Positions 26,047 through 35,196 of a DNA stretch of 64,000 nt are shown piece by piece (positions within the stretch are counted from its first letter, which is position 1; each line of letters opens with the position of its first letter). The notes under the pieces were generated by a model. That model made no database searches. It was not told the origin of the DNA and saw only the letters and a list, made by a program, of their open reading frames with translations. Where the stretch lies: the NCBI GenBank assembly GCA_943361925.1, contig CALRIT020000015.1, positions 52,378-116,377 of the forward strand, read 5' to 3'. The stretch is from CAISCU01 sp943361925. Lineage in GTDB: Bacteria; Bacteroidota; Bacteroidia; UKL13-3. The position numbers and the translations under genes are program-made.

Positions 26047-27789
26047 TCAATATTTCACAATCTTCTCAGCAAATGCATTTTCGCCATTGCTGATTTCTAT
26101 TAAATAGATGCCACTTGTGAATTGATTCGATTCAATTTTGAAGCTGGTATTCCAATCACTTTCAGCAATCAATTTGCCTTCTAAAGTGTAAATTTTGTAT
26201 TGTAGTTTTTTGTTCGATTGATTGTTGATTTCCAAAGCACCGCTTCCGTTTGCAAATCCATTGGTGTTGAATAATTGAACTTGCTCTTTAAATGCTTGAA
26301 TTGGATTTATTGATAAAGCTACTGCAAATCCTCTTTCTTGTAACCTGGTTTTTAAGGGACCATAATGTGTCCTCGAATACAATAAACTATCTGCGACAAC
26401 CAATAAATCCGCGGCATCCTGCAAACTCATATTGTTGGTGTAAAAATAGGTTGATCCAAATAACAATTTGGTTGTGACTTCTCTTCCTAAATCTTCACCA
26501 ATATCATTTAACATGCTACTCCAGATTTCTGATGTTGAATAATAATCAGAGCTTACATTGGTAGGATATTTTTTGTTGGTATCGGTATTTCTTCCATCCC
26601 AGTAAACATTGTGTCCATCCCAATTAAAAACTTTTCTCCAATTGAACTCTGAAATAGCTTTTGAATATTGTGTTGCCATGAAATCACAATTCGCTTCCTC
26701 AAAGGCTAATCTCTCTAATCCATTTGTTGAATTCGGTGCAATGCTATAATTAATACCATGTGTATATTCATGCACAATTACGTCAGCATCTTCTGCATCA
26801 GGTACTCCGCCTGTTCCAAAATAAAGTGATGGATCATCATTATCAAAAGCAAACCTCGATTGGTCTTGACCTTGAAAAGCTGTGGGATCAACTTTAATCT
26901 GGTAATTAGCCAGGCTATCTAATCCAATACTTTTTAAATATGCTTGTACTTCAGCTATATGATACAATACCATGAATTCTCTGAAGAAAGACTGGTTTCT
27001 GCTGAAATCGAAATTGGCTGTTTTAGAAGTAAATGGTTCATTGCTTGGCGACTCTAAATCCATGATGATAGCGTATTTGTTTTCAGCAAAAAAACTATCA
27101 TTATCAAAACGAATAGGAACCGTAACATTTACTCTTTGTGCTGATATTTCAGGATAATCATTGCCATTGTTATTCACCCAAAGTCCGTTATCAGCACCAT
27201 ACGCTTTTTGAGCTGTGGTTAATGGGTCTGGTCTGAACAATTTACTGCTAACCAAAGTATCTTGTTTGGCTAATAAATCTAATTGTCTGCTAGTTATCAA
27301 TTCGCCTTTTTCATTTCTGATTTCTTCAAACAAAATACCTGTTTTCGATTTCACTTTGTTTAAAAAAGCTATTGAATATTCACCATTTTTATTTGTCCAA
27401 ACTATGTTAGATTGGTTTGACTTAAAGCTGATGTTTGAAGAAGTTCCGTTTTCAAGATTACTGCTTACATATATCAAAAAGCCATTTTTATTGATGTTTA
27501 GTTTGATATCACTTCCGTAAACAGGAATGCCATTGTAACAATGTTGAAACAACTGATGTTTACCTACAACACTATTTTTCTCAAACAACATTTTAAAACT
27601 ATGTGCCTGGTCTTTCGAATTCAGAAATGTAGTCCTCAAATAGTTCTGTAATTCAATTTCATTTAATTGATTAAAATTAATTGAATGATTGGTCCTTGAA
27701 GAAGCAGCTTTCTTTTGTGTATCTATTGATGTTTGAGCGAATACACAAACATTCAGCAATAAAAAAAACAGCGTAAATTTATTTCTCAT
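26047..27789 (-). CDS. secreted thermolysin-fold metallopeptidase with T9SS sorting domain
   Basis: 580 aa. Signal peptide 1-19. An FTP-like propeptide (about 38-150; GIPVYGSDIKLNINKNG). The zinc motif is HEYTH (340-344) with the third ligand Glu in FEEANCDF (about 364), the M4/M36 arrangement; it most resembles fungalysin-type peptidases. A C-terminal T9SS type A sorting domain (about 505-580; KLQYKIYTLEGKL then SGIYLIEISNGE) sends it out through the type IX system. It degrades extracellular protein, presumably for nutrition. It overlaps the yigZ start region of the upstream gene by 11 bp. Confidence 0.88.
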   Translation of the reverse strand: MRNKFTLFFLLLNVCVFAQTSIDTQKKAASSRTNHSINFNQLNEIELQNYLRTTFLNSKDQAHSFKMLFEKNSVVGKHQLFQHCYNGIPVYGSDIKLNINKNGFLIYVSSNLENGTSSNISFKSNQSNIVWTNKNGEYSIAFLNKVKSKTGILFEEIRNEKGELITSRQLDLLAKQDTLVSSKLFRPDPLTTAQKAYGADNGLWVNNNGNDYPEISAQRVNVTVPIRFDNDSFFAENKYAIIMDLESPSNEPFTSKTANFDFSRNQSFFREFMVLYHIAEVQAYLKSIGLDSLANYQIKVDPTAFQGQDQSRFAFDNDDPSLYFGTGGVPDAEDADVIVHEYTHGINYSIAPNSTNGLERLAFEEANCDFMATQYSKAISEFNWRKVFNWDGHNVYWDGRNTDTNKKYPTNVSSDYYSTSEIWSSMLNDIGEDLGREVTTKLLFGSTYFYTNNMSLQDAADLLVVADSLLYSRTHYGPLKTRLQERGFAVALSINPIQAFKEQVQLFNTNGFANGSGALEINNQSNKKLQYKIYTLEGKLIAESDWNTSFKIESNQFTSGIYLIEISNGENAFAEKIVKY

Positions 27790-28396
27790 ATTTTAACCAT
27801 TTGGGTGTATTGAATCCATTCTCTTTTATTTTATCTAAAACGGCATTCACTTTTGTTGGACTTACTTCAAATATAATACCCTCAAAATCTTCTTCTGCAT
27901 GAGGATAGAATTTTAAATCGAATTGTTTAAAATGTCTGATAAGTTCATGGTGTCTGGCAAAAGGAATTTCAATTTTATACTGATTAAACAAATCCTTTTT
28001 TACAATCTCCACTTTCTCTAGACATGCTTCTGATGAACCTCCGTATGCTGCAATCAAACCGGGAACTCCTAATAATTTTCCACCAAAATAACGAACAACC
28101 ACTACCAATATATTAGTCAGATTTTTCGCCATAATGGTTCTGAGTATTGGTCTTCCTGCTGTTCCTGATGGCTCTCTGTCGTCTGAACTTTTTTGAAAAG
28201 AGGAATCCGGCTCCAATACCAAAGCCCAGCAATGATGTGCCGCCGAATAATGTTCTTTTTTTAACTGCTGAATAATATCTTTCGCATCCTGTTCAGTTTT
28301 AATGGGATAAGCATATGCTATAAACCTGCTTGCACGCTCTCTTAATTCAGCCTCAGAATTGCCTTTAATGGTTTGATATGAATCTGTAAACAACAT
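27779..28396 (-). CDS. YigZ/IMPACT family protein
   Basis: 205 aa from the ATG at 28396, since the longer frame adds residues that overlap the EamA gene. It has the IMPACT signature in SFQKSSDDREPSGTAGRPIL with VVVVRYFGGKLLGVPGLIAAYG next, the most conserved part of the family. Function in bacteria is unclear (eukaryotic IMPACT regulates GCN2). It is 2 bp beyond the EamA stop and ends inside the start of the peptidase gene (11-bp overlap). Confidence 0.93.
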   Translation of the reverse strand: MLFTDSYQTIKGNSEAELRERASRFIAYAYPIKTEQDAKDIIQQLKKEHYSAAHHCWALVLEPDSSFQKSSDDREPSGTAGRPILRTIMAKNLTNILVVVVRYFGGKLLGVPGLIAAYGGSSEACLEKVEIVKKDLFNQYKIEIPFARHHELIRHFKQFDLKFYPHAEEDFEGIIFEVSPTKVNAVLDKIKENGFNTPKWLKYEK

Positions 28397-28398
28397 TT

Positions 28399-29256
28399 TT
28401 ATATCGACATTAAAGCAATGGCAAGCAAAGCAAGACTCAAACCAATCCATTTATTTTTGGTAAGAATTTCTTTAAAAAACAATACTGAAAACAGGGTACT
28501 GGCCAAAACAATTCCAATATTATTGATAGGAAAAATAATGGTAGCATTTGAACCCTGTAAGGTTTTAACCAAGAAAAACATACTGAAATAATTAGGTAAA
28601 CCTAAAAACAATCCCCATAGAATGGATTTTAAATCAAGTTTAGTTTTACCTGTAATAATTCCACCTATTAGAATAATTGAACCTAATAAAAATGCATTTA
28701 GAAAAACGGTGGTTACAATAGTATCAGCGCTATAAGCCGGAATAAACATTTCTTCGAGGTAATGTAAAATCGAATCAATAAAACCACTTCCTACAAAAAC
28801 CAATAAAGGCAATATCCATAAGTTGGCTGATGTTGCTTGTTCTTCATTACTTCTACTCATGATGATAACTGCAATCATAGAAACTACAATTCCAATCACA
28901 CCAATTATTCCCGGCATTTCATGGTGAATAAAAACTGCTACCAAAACAGGAATCACCACCGATAATTTTGCAGCAACCATACTAACTGAAACGCCCATTT
29001 TCTGAGCTGTTAGGCCTATGCAGAAGAGAATACTAATGAATAAAGAACCCAGAATCAAAGTATAAATATACCAATCAGTATTCCATACTTGAATTTGAAA
29101 AACCGTTTTTCCTGAAAGCAGATTTCCTATAATTCCACAACTCAGGTAATTCATTACAATTGCTTGAAATGTTTGCACTTTTTTAATTTCAAAAATCTTA
29201 AAAAAGCTGACTGTTAATGTTGAAAATAAAATACTAAGCAGTAAAAAAACGACCAT
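28399..29256 (-). CDS. EamA/DMT family transporter
   Basis: 285 aa with about ten membrane segments in two EamA halves. In the second half, GLPNYFSMFFLVKTLQGSNATIIFPI (given in parts) and SVLFFKEILTKNKWIGLSLAL are typical of the drug/metabolite transporter superfamily. The substrate is unknown. It overlaps the ribD end by 23 bp, so ribD, EamA and yigZ are probably one transcript. This raises the possibility of a riboflavin- or metabolite-linked exporter, but there is no direct support. Confidence 0.88.
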   Translation of the reverse strand: MVVFLLLSILFSTLTVSFFKIFEIKKVQTFQAIVMNYLSCGIIGNLLSGKTVFQIQVWNTDWYIYTLILGSLFISILFCIGLTAQKMGVSVSMVAAKLSVVIPVLVAVFIHHEMPGIIGVIGIVVSMIAVIIMSRSNEEQATSANLWILPLLVFVGSGFIDSILHYLEEMFIPAYSADTIVTTVFLNAFLLGSIILIGGIITGKTKLDLKSILWGLFLGLPNYFSMFFLVKTLQGSNATIIFPINNIGIVLASTLFSVLFFKEILTKNKWIGLSLALLAIALMSI

Positions 29257-30298
29257 TGATATATCTTTTAAAAATACTATTATCTAATTCACCCGACTCC
29301 CTCAAAACACCATGAATAGAAGGAGCTTTCACTCCTTCCGAAATATGTGCAGGTGTATAAAAAACCTGTGCCTCATCCCAATTTCCTGATTCAATTACAT
29401 GTGTTAAAACTTGCAAACCACCTTCAATAATGAGACTTTGTTTACCAGCTTCAAACATTTTTCGTTTAACAAAATCCATCCAATCTACAGATTCTTCATA
29501 TTTCAACCAACTTGTTAAACTATTGTTCTTTTCTTCTTTTTTGTTGATGATCCAGGTCTCTTGAGAATTGTCGAAAATCTTTAAATCCAAAGGTAATTTT
29601 AAGTTTCTGTCAACTATGATTCTCAAAGGATTTCTTCCTACCCAGGCTCTAGCATTTAAAGCGGGATTGTCTAATAAGGCAGTATTACTTCCAACCAAAA
29701 TAGCATCTTCTTCTGTTCTCCATTTGTGAACCTGCTTTTGAACAATGAATCCTGTTATATGTCTTGCTTGTTCAAACTCCTCTTTGCTCATTTTATTGGC
29801 ATCAGGTGCAATATATCCACTCAAAGTCTGTGCCCATTTTAGAATAATATAAGGCTCCTTTTTTGTGATGTATTTGATAAACCTGCGATTCAACCATTTA
29901 CATTCTTCTTCCAAAATTCCTGTGATGACCTCAATACCTGCATCTTTCAGAATTTGAATTCCTTTCCCAGCAACCAATTCATTGGGATCACTCATTCCAA
30001 TCACCACCTTTTTTATTCCAGATTGAATAATCAAATTAGCACAAGGAGGTGTTTTTCCAAAATGCGAACAAGGTTCCAGATTAACATACAAAGTACAATG
30101 AGGTAAAATAGAAGTATCTTTTAAAGAATTGATACAATTGACCTCGGCATGGGCTTCACCAAATTTTTGATGAAATCCTTCTGCAACAATTTTGTCATCA
30201 TATACCAAAACCGAACCCACCAAAGGATTGGGTGCAACTTTACCCCTACCCGCTTCGGCGAGTTCAAGGCATCTCTTCATATATAAAGAATGGTTCAT
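29234..30298 (-). CDS. ribD: bifunctional riboflavin deaminase/reductase RibD
   Basis: 354 aa from the ATG at 30298; a second ATG seven codons in is also possible. The deaminase domain has HAE (50-52) and PCSHFGKTPPC (76-86) as zinc ligands plus the catalytic Glu; the C-terminal reductase domain has LRIIVDRNLKLP and GGLQVL. It converts the diaminohydroxyphosphoribosylaminopyrimidine of riboflavin synthesis by deamination then NADPH reduction. It is divergent from prmC with a 54-bp spacer. No FMN riboswitch is visible. Confidence 0.95.
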   Translation of the reverse strand: MNHSLYMKRCLELAEAGRGKVAPNPLVGSVLVYDDKIVAEGFHQKFGEAHAEVNCINSLKDTSILPHCTLYVNLEPCSHFGKTPPCANLIIQSGIKKVVIGMSDPNELVAGKGIQILKDAGIEVITGILEEECKWLNRRFIKYITKKEPYIILKWAQTLSGYIAPDANKMSKEEFEQARHITGFIVQKQVHKWRTEEDAILVGSNTALLDNPALNARAWVGRNPLRIIVDRNLKLPLDLKIFDNSQETWIINKKEEKNNSLTSWLKYEESVDWMDFVKRKMFEAGKQSLIIEGGLQVLTHVIESGNWDEAQVFYTPAHISEGVKAPSIHGVLRESGELDNSIFKRYINGRFFTA

Positions 30299-30306
30299 CA
30301 ATGCCA

Positions 30307-30314
30307 CGAAAGTA
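30307..30314 (-). promoter_or_regulatory. -7 promoter element of ribD (TACTTTCG on minus)
   Basis: On the minus strand TACTTTCG matches TAnnTTTG with one change. It lies 8 bp before the ribD ATG at 30298, in the 54-bp ribD/prmC spacer, implying almost no 5' leader. No -33 element is obvious. Confidence 0.35.
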
Positions 30315-30352
30315 GTATTTTGCAAGACTTATTTCTAAGCCATAAAAGAACC

Positions 30353-31198
30353 ATGTTAGTTTCAGAATTTCTTCCATTTGCTAAAAACCTGCTCAAACAC
30401 ATTTATGAACCATCTGAGGCTCATGAAATTGTTTGTATTTTAATCGAAGAAATCCTTCTCATTAAAAAGCAACATCTCAGCATTTTAGACAAAGAAATTG
30501 ACACTGCTGAAGAAATGAAACTGAGTTATTGTATCGAGGAATTACAAAAAGGTAAACCTCTTCAATATGTATTGGGATATGCCTGGTTCAGAAAAATTGT
30601 GGTTGATGTAAATGAGTCGGTTTTAATTCCGCGCCCTGAAACTGAAGAATTGATTGACTGGGTTTTGGAGGAAAATCAAAATTTACCAGAGTTAAAGATT
30701 TTAGATATTGGAACCGGTTCGGGTTGTATTGCTATTTCAATCGCCAAAGAAAAAAAGAACTGGGCTATAAGTGCAATTGATGTTTCTGAAGATGCTTTGG
30801 AGGTTGCTCAACACAATGCAAAAAAGAATGTATGTAGCATTCAGTTTAAAAAAATTGATATACTTTCCCCTGAAGCTGAACAATTTATAAAAGAAGGAAA
30901 TTTTGACATCATTATCAGTAATCCTCCTTATATACCCGAAATTGAAAAAGCTGAAATGCACATCAATGTAAAAGATTTTGAACCATCAATCGCTTTATTT
31001 GTACCCAATGAAACTCCACTTTTATTTTACAAAAGGATTATAGAATTAAGTAAAGGTCTGATTTATTTTGAAATAGCTGCTTCTCAATCGAATGCCCTCT
31101 TAGAACTTGGCGAAAAATTGCAGAGAAAAATTATCGTCAAAAACGATATTAGCGGAAACCCAAGAATGGCAAAGGTTTTTCCAATTTCTCAACAATAA
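30353..31198 (+). CDS. prmC: peptide chain release factor N5-glutamine methyltransferase
   Basis: 281 aa from the ATG at 30353; the upstream frame overlaps ribD. It has IPRPETEELIDW and DIGTGSGCIAIS (SAM-binding) and the diagnostic NPPYIP. PrmC methylates the GGQ glutamine of RF1 and RF2, which helps translation termination. It runs divergently from ribD with a short spacer holding both promoters. Confidence 0.94.
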   Translation: MLVSEFLPFAKNLLKHIYEPSEAHEIVCILIEEILLIKKQHLSILDKEIDTAEEMKLSYCIEELQKGKPLQYVLGYAWFRKIVVDVNESVLIPRPETEELIDWVLEENQNLPELKILDIGTGSGCIAISIAKEKKNWAISAIDVSEDALEVAQHNAKKNVCSIQFKKIDILSPEAEQFIKEGNFDIIISNPPYIPEIEKAEMHINVKDFEPSIALFVPNETPLLFYKRIIELSKGLIYFEIAASQSNALLELGEKLQRKIIVKNDISGNPRMAKVFPISQQ

Positions 31199-31300
31199 AA
31201 AAATACACTAAAAGATTTATATTTAACCACTTAAATAAAAGACTTTTGGTTTCAATCAAAAAATTAAGATTTTCACCCTTTAAATAAAATACCTAAACCC

Positions 31301-34225
31301 ATGAGGAAAACCATTTTCATGCTTAGTTTGGTTTTTGCAATACTGTTTGCAAATGCACAAACTAAATTCGAAACACAAACTTTAAAGTCGGCCGATGGCA
31401 AATACCAATACACAACGGTAAGCAACGACCCTTTAAAAGTTAGAACCTATGTTTTAAAAAACGGACTCACAGTGATGATGAGCGTTAACAAAAAACAACC
31501 TAGAGTTCAAACAATGATTGCCACCAAAGCCGGTAGCAAAAACGATCCTGCCGATAATACCGGATTAGCACATTATTTGGAACACATGTTGTTTAAAGGA
31601 ACCGATACTTATGGTACCTTAAACTGGGCTAAAGAAAAAGAGCAATTAGATAAAATTGATGCATTATACGAGTTGTACAATAAAACAACTGATGAAGCAA
31701 AAAGAAAAAACATTTATCACCAAATCGATTCAGTTTCAGGAGTAGCTTCGAGTTTTGCAATTGCCAACGAATACGACAAGTTAATGCAAGTAATTGGAGC
31801 ACAAGGAACCAATGCATTTACTTCTTTAGAACAAACAGTTTATGTAAATGATATTCCTGAAAACAACATGGAAAAATGGCTTGGCATTGAAGCAGAAAGA
31901 TTCCGTAATCCAATTCTACGTTTATTTCATACCGAATTAGAAGCTGTTTATGAAGAGAAGAATATTTCATTAGACAATGATGGACGTAAAGTTTTTGAAG
32001 CCATGTTAAAAGGTTTATTCAAAAACCATTCTTATGGAACTCAAACTACCATTGGTACAGTTGAACATTTGAAAAATCCTTCATTGGTTAAAATCAGAAA
32101 TTATTACAATACTTATTATGTGCCTAATAATATGGCGATTATTTTATCTGGTGATATCGACCCTGATAAAATGATTCGTGTGATTGATGAGAAATTTTCT
32201 TACATGCAGCCAAAACCGGTTCCTGCTTTTACCTTTAATCCTGAAGTAACAAAAACCACTCCTGATGAAATCAGCATTTATGGTCCTGATGCAGAAAACT
32301 TAATGATTGGTTTCAGATTCCCAGGCGGAGGCACCAAAGAATCGATGATGTTACAAATGGCTGATATGTTGTTATCGAATGCAAAAGCCGGATTAATCGA
32401 CTTAAACTTAGTAAAAAAACAAGCTGTATTAAGTGCAGGTTCACAAACTTGGGCAAATAAAGATTACAGTGTGATGTTTATTAGCGGTAAACCTAAAAAA
32501 GACCAAAGTTTAGAAGAAGTAAAAACATTGCTTTTAAACCAGATTGAAAAATTAAAAAATGGTGAATTTGATGATGCTACTTTAAAAGCAATTATTGCCA
32601 ATTTGAAAATTTACAAAATCAAGGAACGTGAAAACAACGATGGAAGAGCTTATGCCATGTTGGACGCATTTTGCATGGATAGAAACTGGAAAAATGTTTC
32701 TGAAGAATTGGATTTGATGAGCAAAATTACCAAAACTGAATTGGTTGAATTTGCTAAAAAATGGTTCACTAACGATTATGTTGTTGTTTATAAAAGATTA
32801 GGTGAAGATAAATCTATCTCAAAAATTGAAAAACCTGAAATTACTCCTGTTGAAGTAAACAGAAATGATGTTTCGCCATTTGTGAAACAAGTTACTGAAA
32901 GTCCTTCTCCTTCTATCAAACCTAAATTCATTGATTTCGACAAAGACATGACTCGTATGGGAAATGTATATTATGTTAGAAATACAGAATCAGGATTGTT
33001 CCAATTATACTATGTTTTGGAGATGGGTAAATTCAATGATTTAAAATTACCAGTAGCTGTAAACATGTTACAATATTTAGGTACAGATAAGTATTCAGCA
33101 GAAGAAATCAGCAAAGAATTCTTCAAACTGGCTTGTGATTTTAGTGTGAATGTTTCAAATGAACAGGTGTATGTTTCTTTAAGCGGATTGGATGAAAACT
33201 TTGTACCTGCAGTGAAATTATTCGAACATTTATTGGCTAATGCAAAACCAGATCAAGCAGCATTAAATACCATGGTTGAAAGAACCTTGAAATCAAGAGA
33301 AGATGCCAAGAAGAACAAAGGTTTAATCTTTAGAGTAGCACTTCAAAACTATGCTATGTATGGTGCAAAAAATCCTTTCAAACATGAATTAAGTGCTACA
33401 GAATTAAAAGCATTAAAAGCTGAAGAATTGGTTAAGTACATACACAATATTACCTCTTACACTCACAAAATCTGGTATTTTGGTCCACAAGAACTAAAAG
33501 GTTTAAACGGCATTCTTGCTAAAGAACATAAAACTCCTAAAGTTGCTTTAAGTATTCCTAAACCTGTTGAATTCACCAGACAAGACACCAAAGAAAACAA
33601 AGTTTTATTTGTAAATTATGATATGGTTCAAGCTGAAATCATGTGGTTAAGCAAAACAGTTGATGGTTACAATCCGGCAATGACACCAATGATTACATTG
33701 TTTAATGAGTATTTTGGAGGTGGAATGTCATCAGTTGTTTTCCAAACTATTCGTGAAAGTAAAGCTTTGGCTTATTCAACTTATTCAAGATACTTACAGC
33801 CAGGTAAGAAAAATGATCCTTATTATATAATGGCTTATGTTGGAACTCAATCCGATAAAATGAATGAAGCTGTTCCTGCAATGAATGAGTTATTAAATGA
33901 TATGCCACAAGCAGAAAATATGTTTGAAGCAGCAAAAGGTTCATTAATTAATGGAATTGAAACACAAAGAACCAATGATGCTGATATCATTTTCTCTTAT
34001 GTGGCTAACGAAAAATTAGGTTTAACAAAAGACATCAATAAAGATGTATATGAAAGTCTTCCTAAAATCACTTTAAAAGATGTGGTGAACTTTCAACAAA
34101 CAACCTATAAAAACAAACCTTTCACTTATTGTGTAATGGGTTCGAAAGACAAAATTAAAATGGAAGATTTGTCGAAATATGGCAAAGTAACAGAAGTAAG
34201 TTTAGAAGAAATCTTCGGATATTAA
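31301..34225 (+). CDS. secreted M16 (pitrilysin-type) zinc peptidase, two-domain
   Basis: 974 aa. Signal peptide 1-20. The first half carries the inverted zinc motif HYLEH (91-95, HxxEH), with the third ligand Glu in the LEAVYEEKN region; the second half is the degenerate M16 partner domain. Large fused M16 proteins of this size are common periplasmic or outer-membrane-associated peptidases in Bacteroidota. It probably digests unfolded or short peptides. A strong terminator follows. Confidence 0.93.
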   Translation: MRKTIFMLSLVFAILFANAQTKFETQTLKSADGKYQYTTVSNDPLKVRTYVLKNGLTVMMSVNKKQPRVQTMIATKAGSKNDPADNTGLAHYLEHMLFKGTDTYGTLNWAKEKEQLDKIDALYELYNKTTDEAKRKNIYHQIDSVSGVASSFAIANEYDKLMQVIGAQGTNAFTSLEQTVYVNDIPENNMEKWLGIEAERFRNPILRLFHTELEAVYEEKNISLDNDGRKVFEAMLKGLFKNHSYGTQTTIGTVEHLKNPSLVKIRNYYNTYYVPNNMAIILSGDIDPDKMIRVIDEKFSYMQPKPVPAFTFNPEVTKTTPDEISIYGPDAENLMIGFRFPGGGTKESMMLQMADMLLSNAKAGLIDLNLVKKQAVLSAGSQTWANKDYSVMFISGKPKKDQSLEEVKTLLLNQIEKLKNGEFDDATLKAIIANLKIYKIKERENNDGRAYAMLDAFCMDRNWKNVSEELDLMSKITKTELVEFAKKWFTNDYVVVYKRLGEDKSISKIEKPEITPVEVNRNDVSPFVKQVTESPSPSIKPKFIDFDKDMTRMGNVYYVRNTESGLFQLYYVLEMGKFNDLKLPVAVNMLQYLGTDKYSAEEISKEFFKLACDFSVNVSNEQVYVSLSGLDENFVPAVKLFEHLLANAKPDQAALNTMVERTLKSREDAKKNKGLIFRVALQNYAMYGAKNPFKHELSATELKALKAEELVKYIHNITSYTHKIWYFGPQELKGLNGILAKEHKTPKVALSIPKPVEFTRQDTKENKVLFVNYDMVQAEIMWLSKTVDGYNPAMTPMITLFNEYFGGGMSSVVFQTIRESKALAYSTYSRYLQPGKKNDPYYIMAYVGTQSDKMNEAVPAMNELLNDMPQAENMFEAAKGSLINGIETQRTNDADIIFSYVANEKLGLTKDINKDVYESLPKITLKDVVNFQQTTYKNKPFTYCVMGSKDKIKMEDLSKYGKVTEVSLEEIFGY

Positions 34226-34241
34226 TTCAAAATAATTTCTA

Positions 34242-34283
34242 AAAAAAGCGGCTTGTATCTGAGGATATGAGCCGCTTTTTTTT
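34242..34283 (+). terminator. rho-independent terminator after the M16 gene
   Basis: AAAAAAGCGGCT pairs with AGCCGCTTTTTT over a 16-nt loop, with a T run after it. It starts 17 bp past the M16 stop. Confidence 0.9.
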
Positions 34284-34335
34284 GTATTTTGGAAATTCAA
34301 TACTTATTATTTAATGTTGATTTAGACTTTTCAAT

Positions 34336-34581
34336 ATGAAAATAAAAATCTCCTTAACAATTAAAAAAGAAGTAATTGATCGTGCTGAACGCTATGCAAA
34401 TCAAAAAGGCAAAAGTCTTCAAGATATTATTGAACACTATTTAATCAAAATAAAAGAGGAAAATAAATTGGAACATAACATTTCACCAAAATTAAAAAAA
34501 ATAGTAGGTGCCGTTTCTTTGCCTAAAGATTTTGATGATGAAAAAGAAATACATTCAATTTTGGAGCAAAAACACCTTTAG
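34336..34581 (+). CDS. DUF6364-like antitoxin protein, no visible toxin partner
   Basis: 81 aa. The N-terminus (MKIKISLTIKKEVIDRAERYA, then NQKGKSLQDIIEHYL) is a ribbon-helix-helix type, and the C-terminal KLKKIVGAVSLPKDFDDEKE matches the tail seen in DUF6364 antitoxins that pair with PIN toxins. The partner gene normally follows at once. Here the next 615 bp hold no PIN-like frame, so it looks orphaned. Family assignment is from memory of the pattern. Confidence 0.65.
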   Translation: MKIKISLTIKKEVIDRAERYANQKGKSLQDIIEHYLIKIKEENKLEHNISPKLKKIVGAVSLPKDFDDEKEIHSILEQKHL

Positions 34582-35196
34582 TTTTAACATTTTTGATATC
34601 TATTTTTAGTAGACATTTTAAGCCCTATTAGTAACGGCAAAGTGTATATAAATTCATTGAAACAAATTCAACAAAACACTTAAAAACGGTTATAGTTCCT
34701 TAATTAAAATTTACTATTTTCACTTTTTGCTAAACCAATTAACGATTATTCGCTCATTTACCTAGAACAAATCCACAGAAACTTTATATTTGAATATTAG
34801 CTATTTAAATCAAAAAAAAAGAATAATAATCAGTTTATATTTTTTATTGAAACTTCTTAAAATCCTGAAGGGATGACATTATTATAGAAAATAAAATATG
34901 AAGAATCCCCCCTCCAACTCAACAACGCGGACCAAAGGTCCGCGTTGTTGAGTTGGAGGGTATTTTGTTTACAGCATTTTTCTATAAACATGTGACCACC
35001 TTCAGGGTCATTAATTTTATTTAAAAGAGCAATTTAATTCCTAAAACTTTTTGAAAATAATTCTCATAACATTTATTTGATTAAAAAACATACTTCTTGT
35101 ATATGCAGATATTCGAATCCAATTAATTAACAAATAAAATTTCTTCAATTCAATTTCTAAATCCAATTTCATGATAATTTTTTTATATATTGAATC
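34582..35196. other. gene-free spacer holding a large palindrome
   Basis: A 615-bp AT-rich stretch with no plausible gene on either strand. I looked for a PIN toxin remnant next to the antitoxin and found none. The only structure is the large inverted repeat at 34864-35006. Confidence 0.6.
34864..35006. repeat. large inverted repeat with a perfect 24-bp-arm core
   Basis: Core arms 34910-34933 and 34937-34960 are perfect reverse complements over 24 nt with a 3-nt loop (AAA); they carry CCCTCCAACTCAACAACGCG and its complement. The core is GC-rich against an AT-rich background. Outer imperfect arms follow: CCTGAAGG at 34864-34871 against CCTTCAGG at 34999-35006, and TATAGAAAA against TTTTCTATA inside them. 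The whole is about 143 bp and has no coding capacity. It looks like a mobile or dispersed palindromic element (MITE-like). Confidence 0.85.

Noticed and set aside
34582..34863. A PIN-domain toxin remnant after the antitoxin-like gene.
   Set aside because: No frame on either strand gives the conserved Asp-rich PIN motifs, so I cannot support even a pseudogene.
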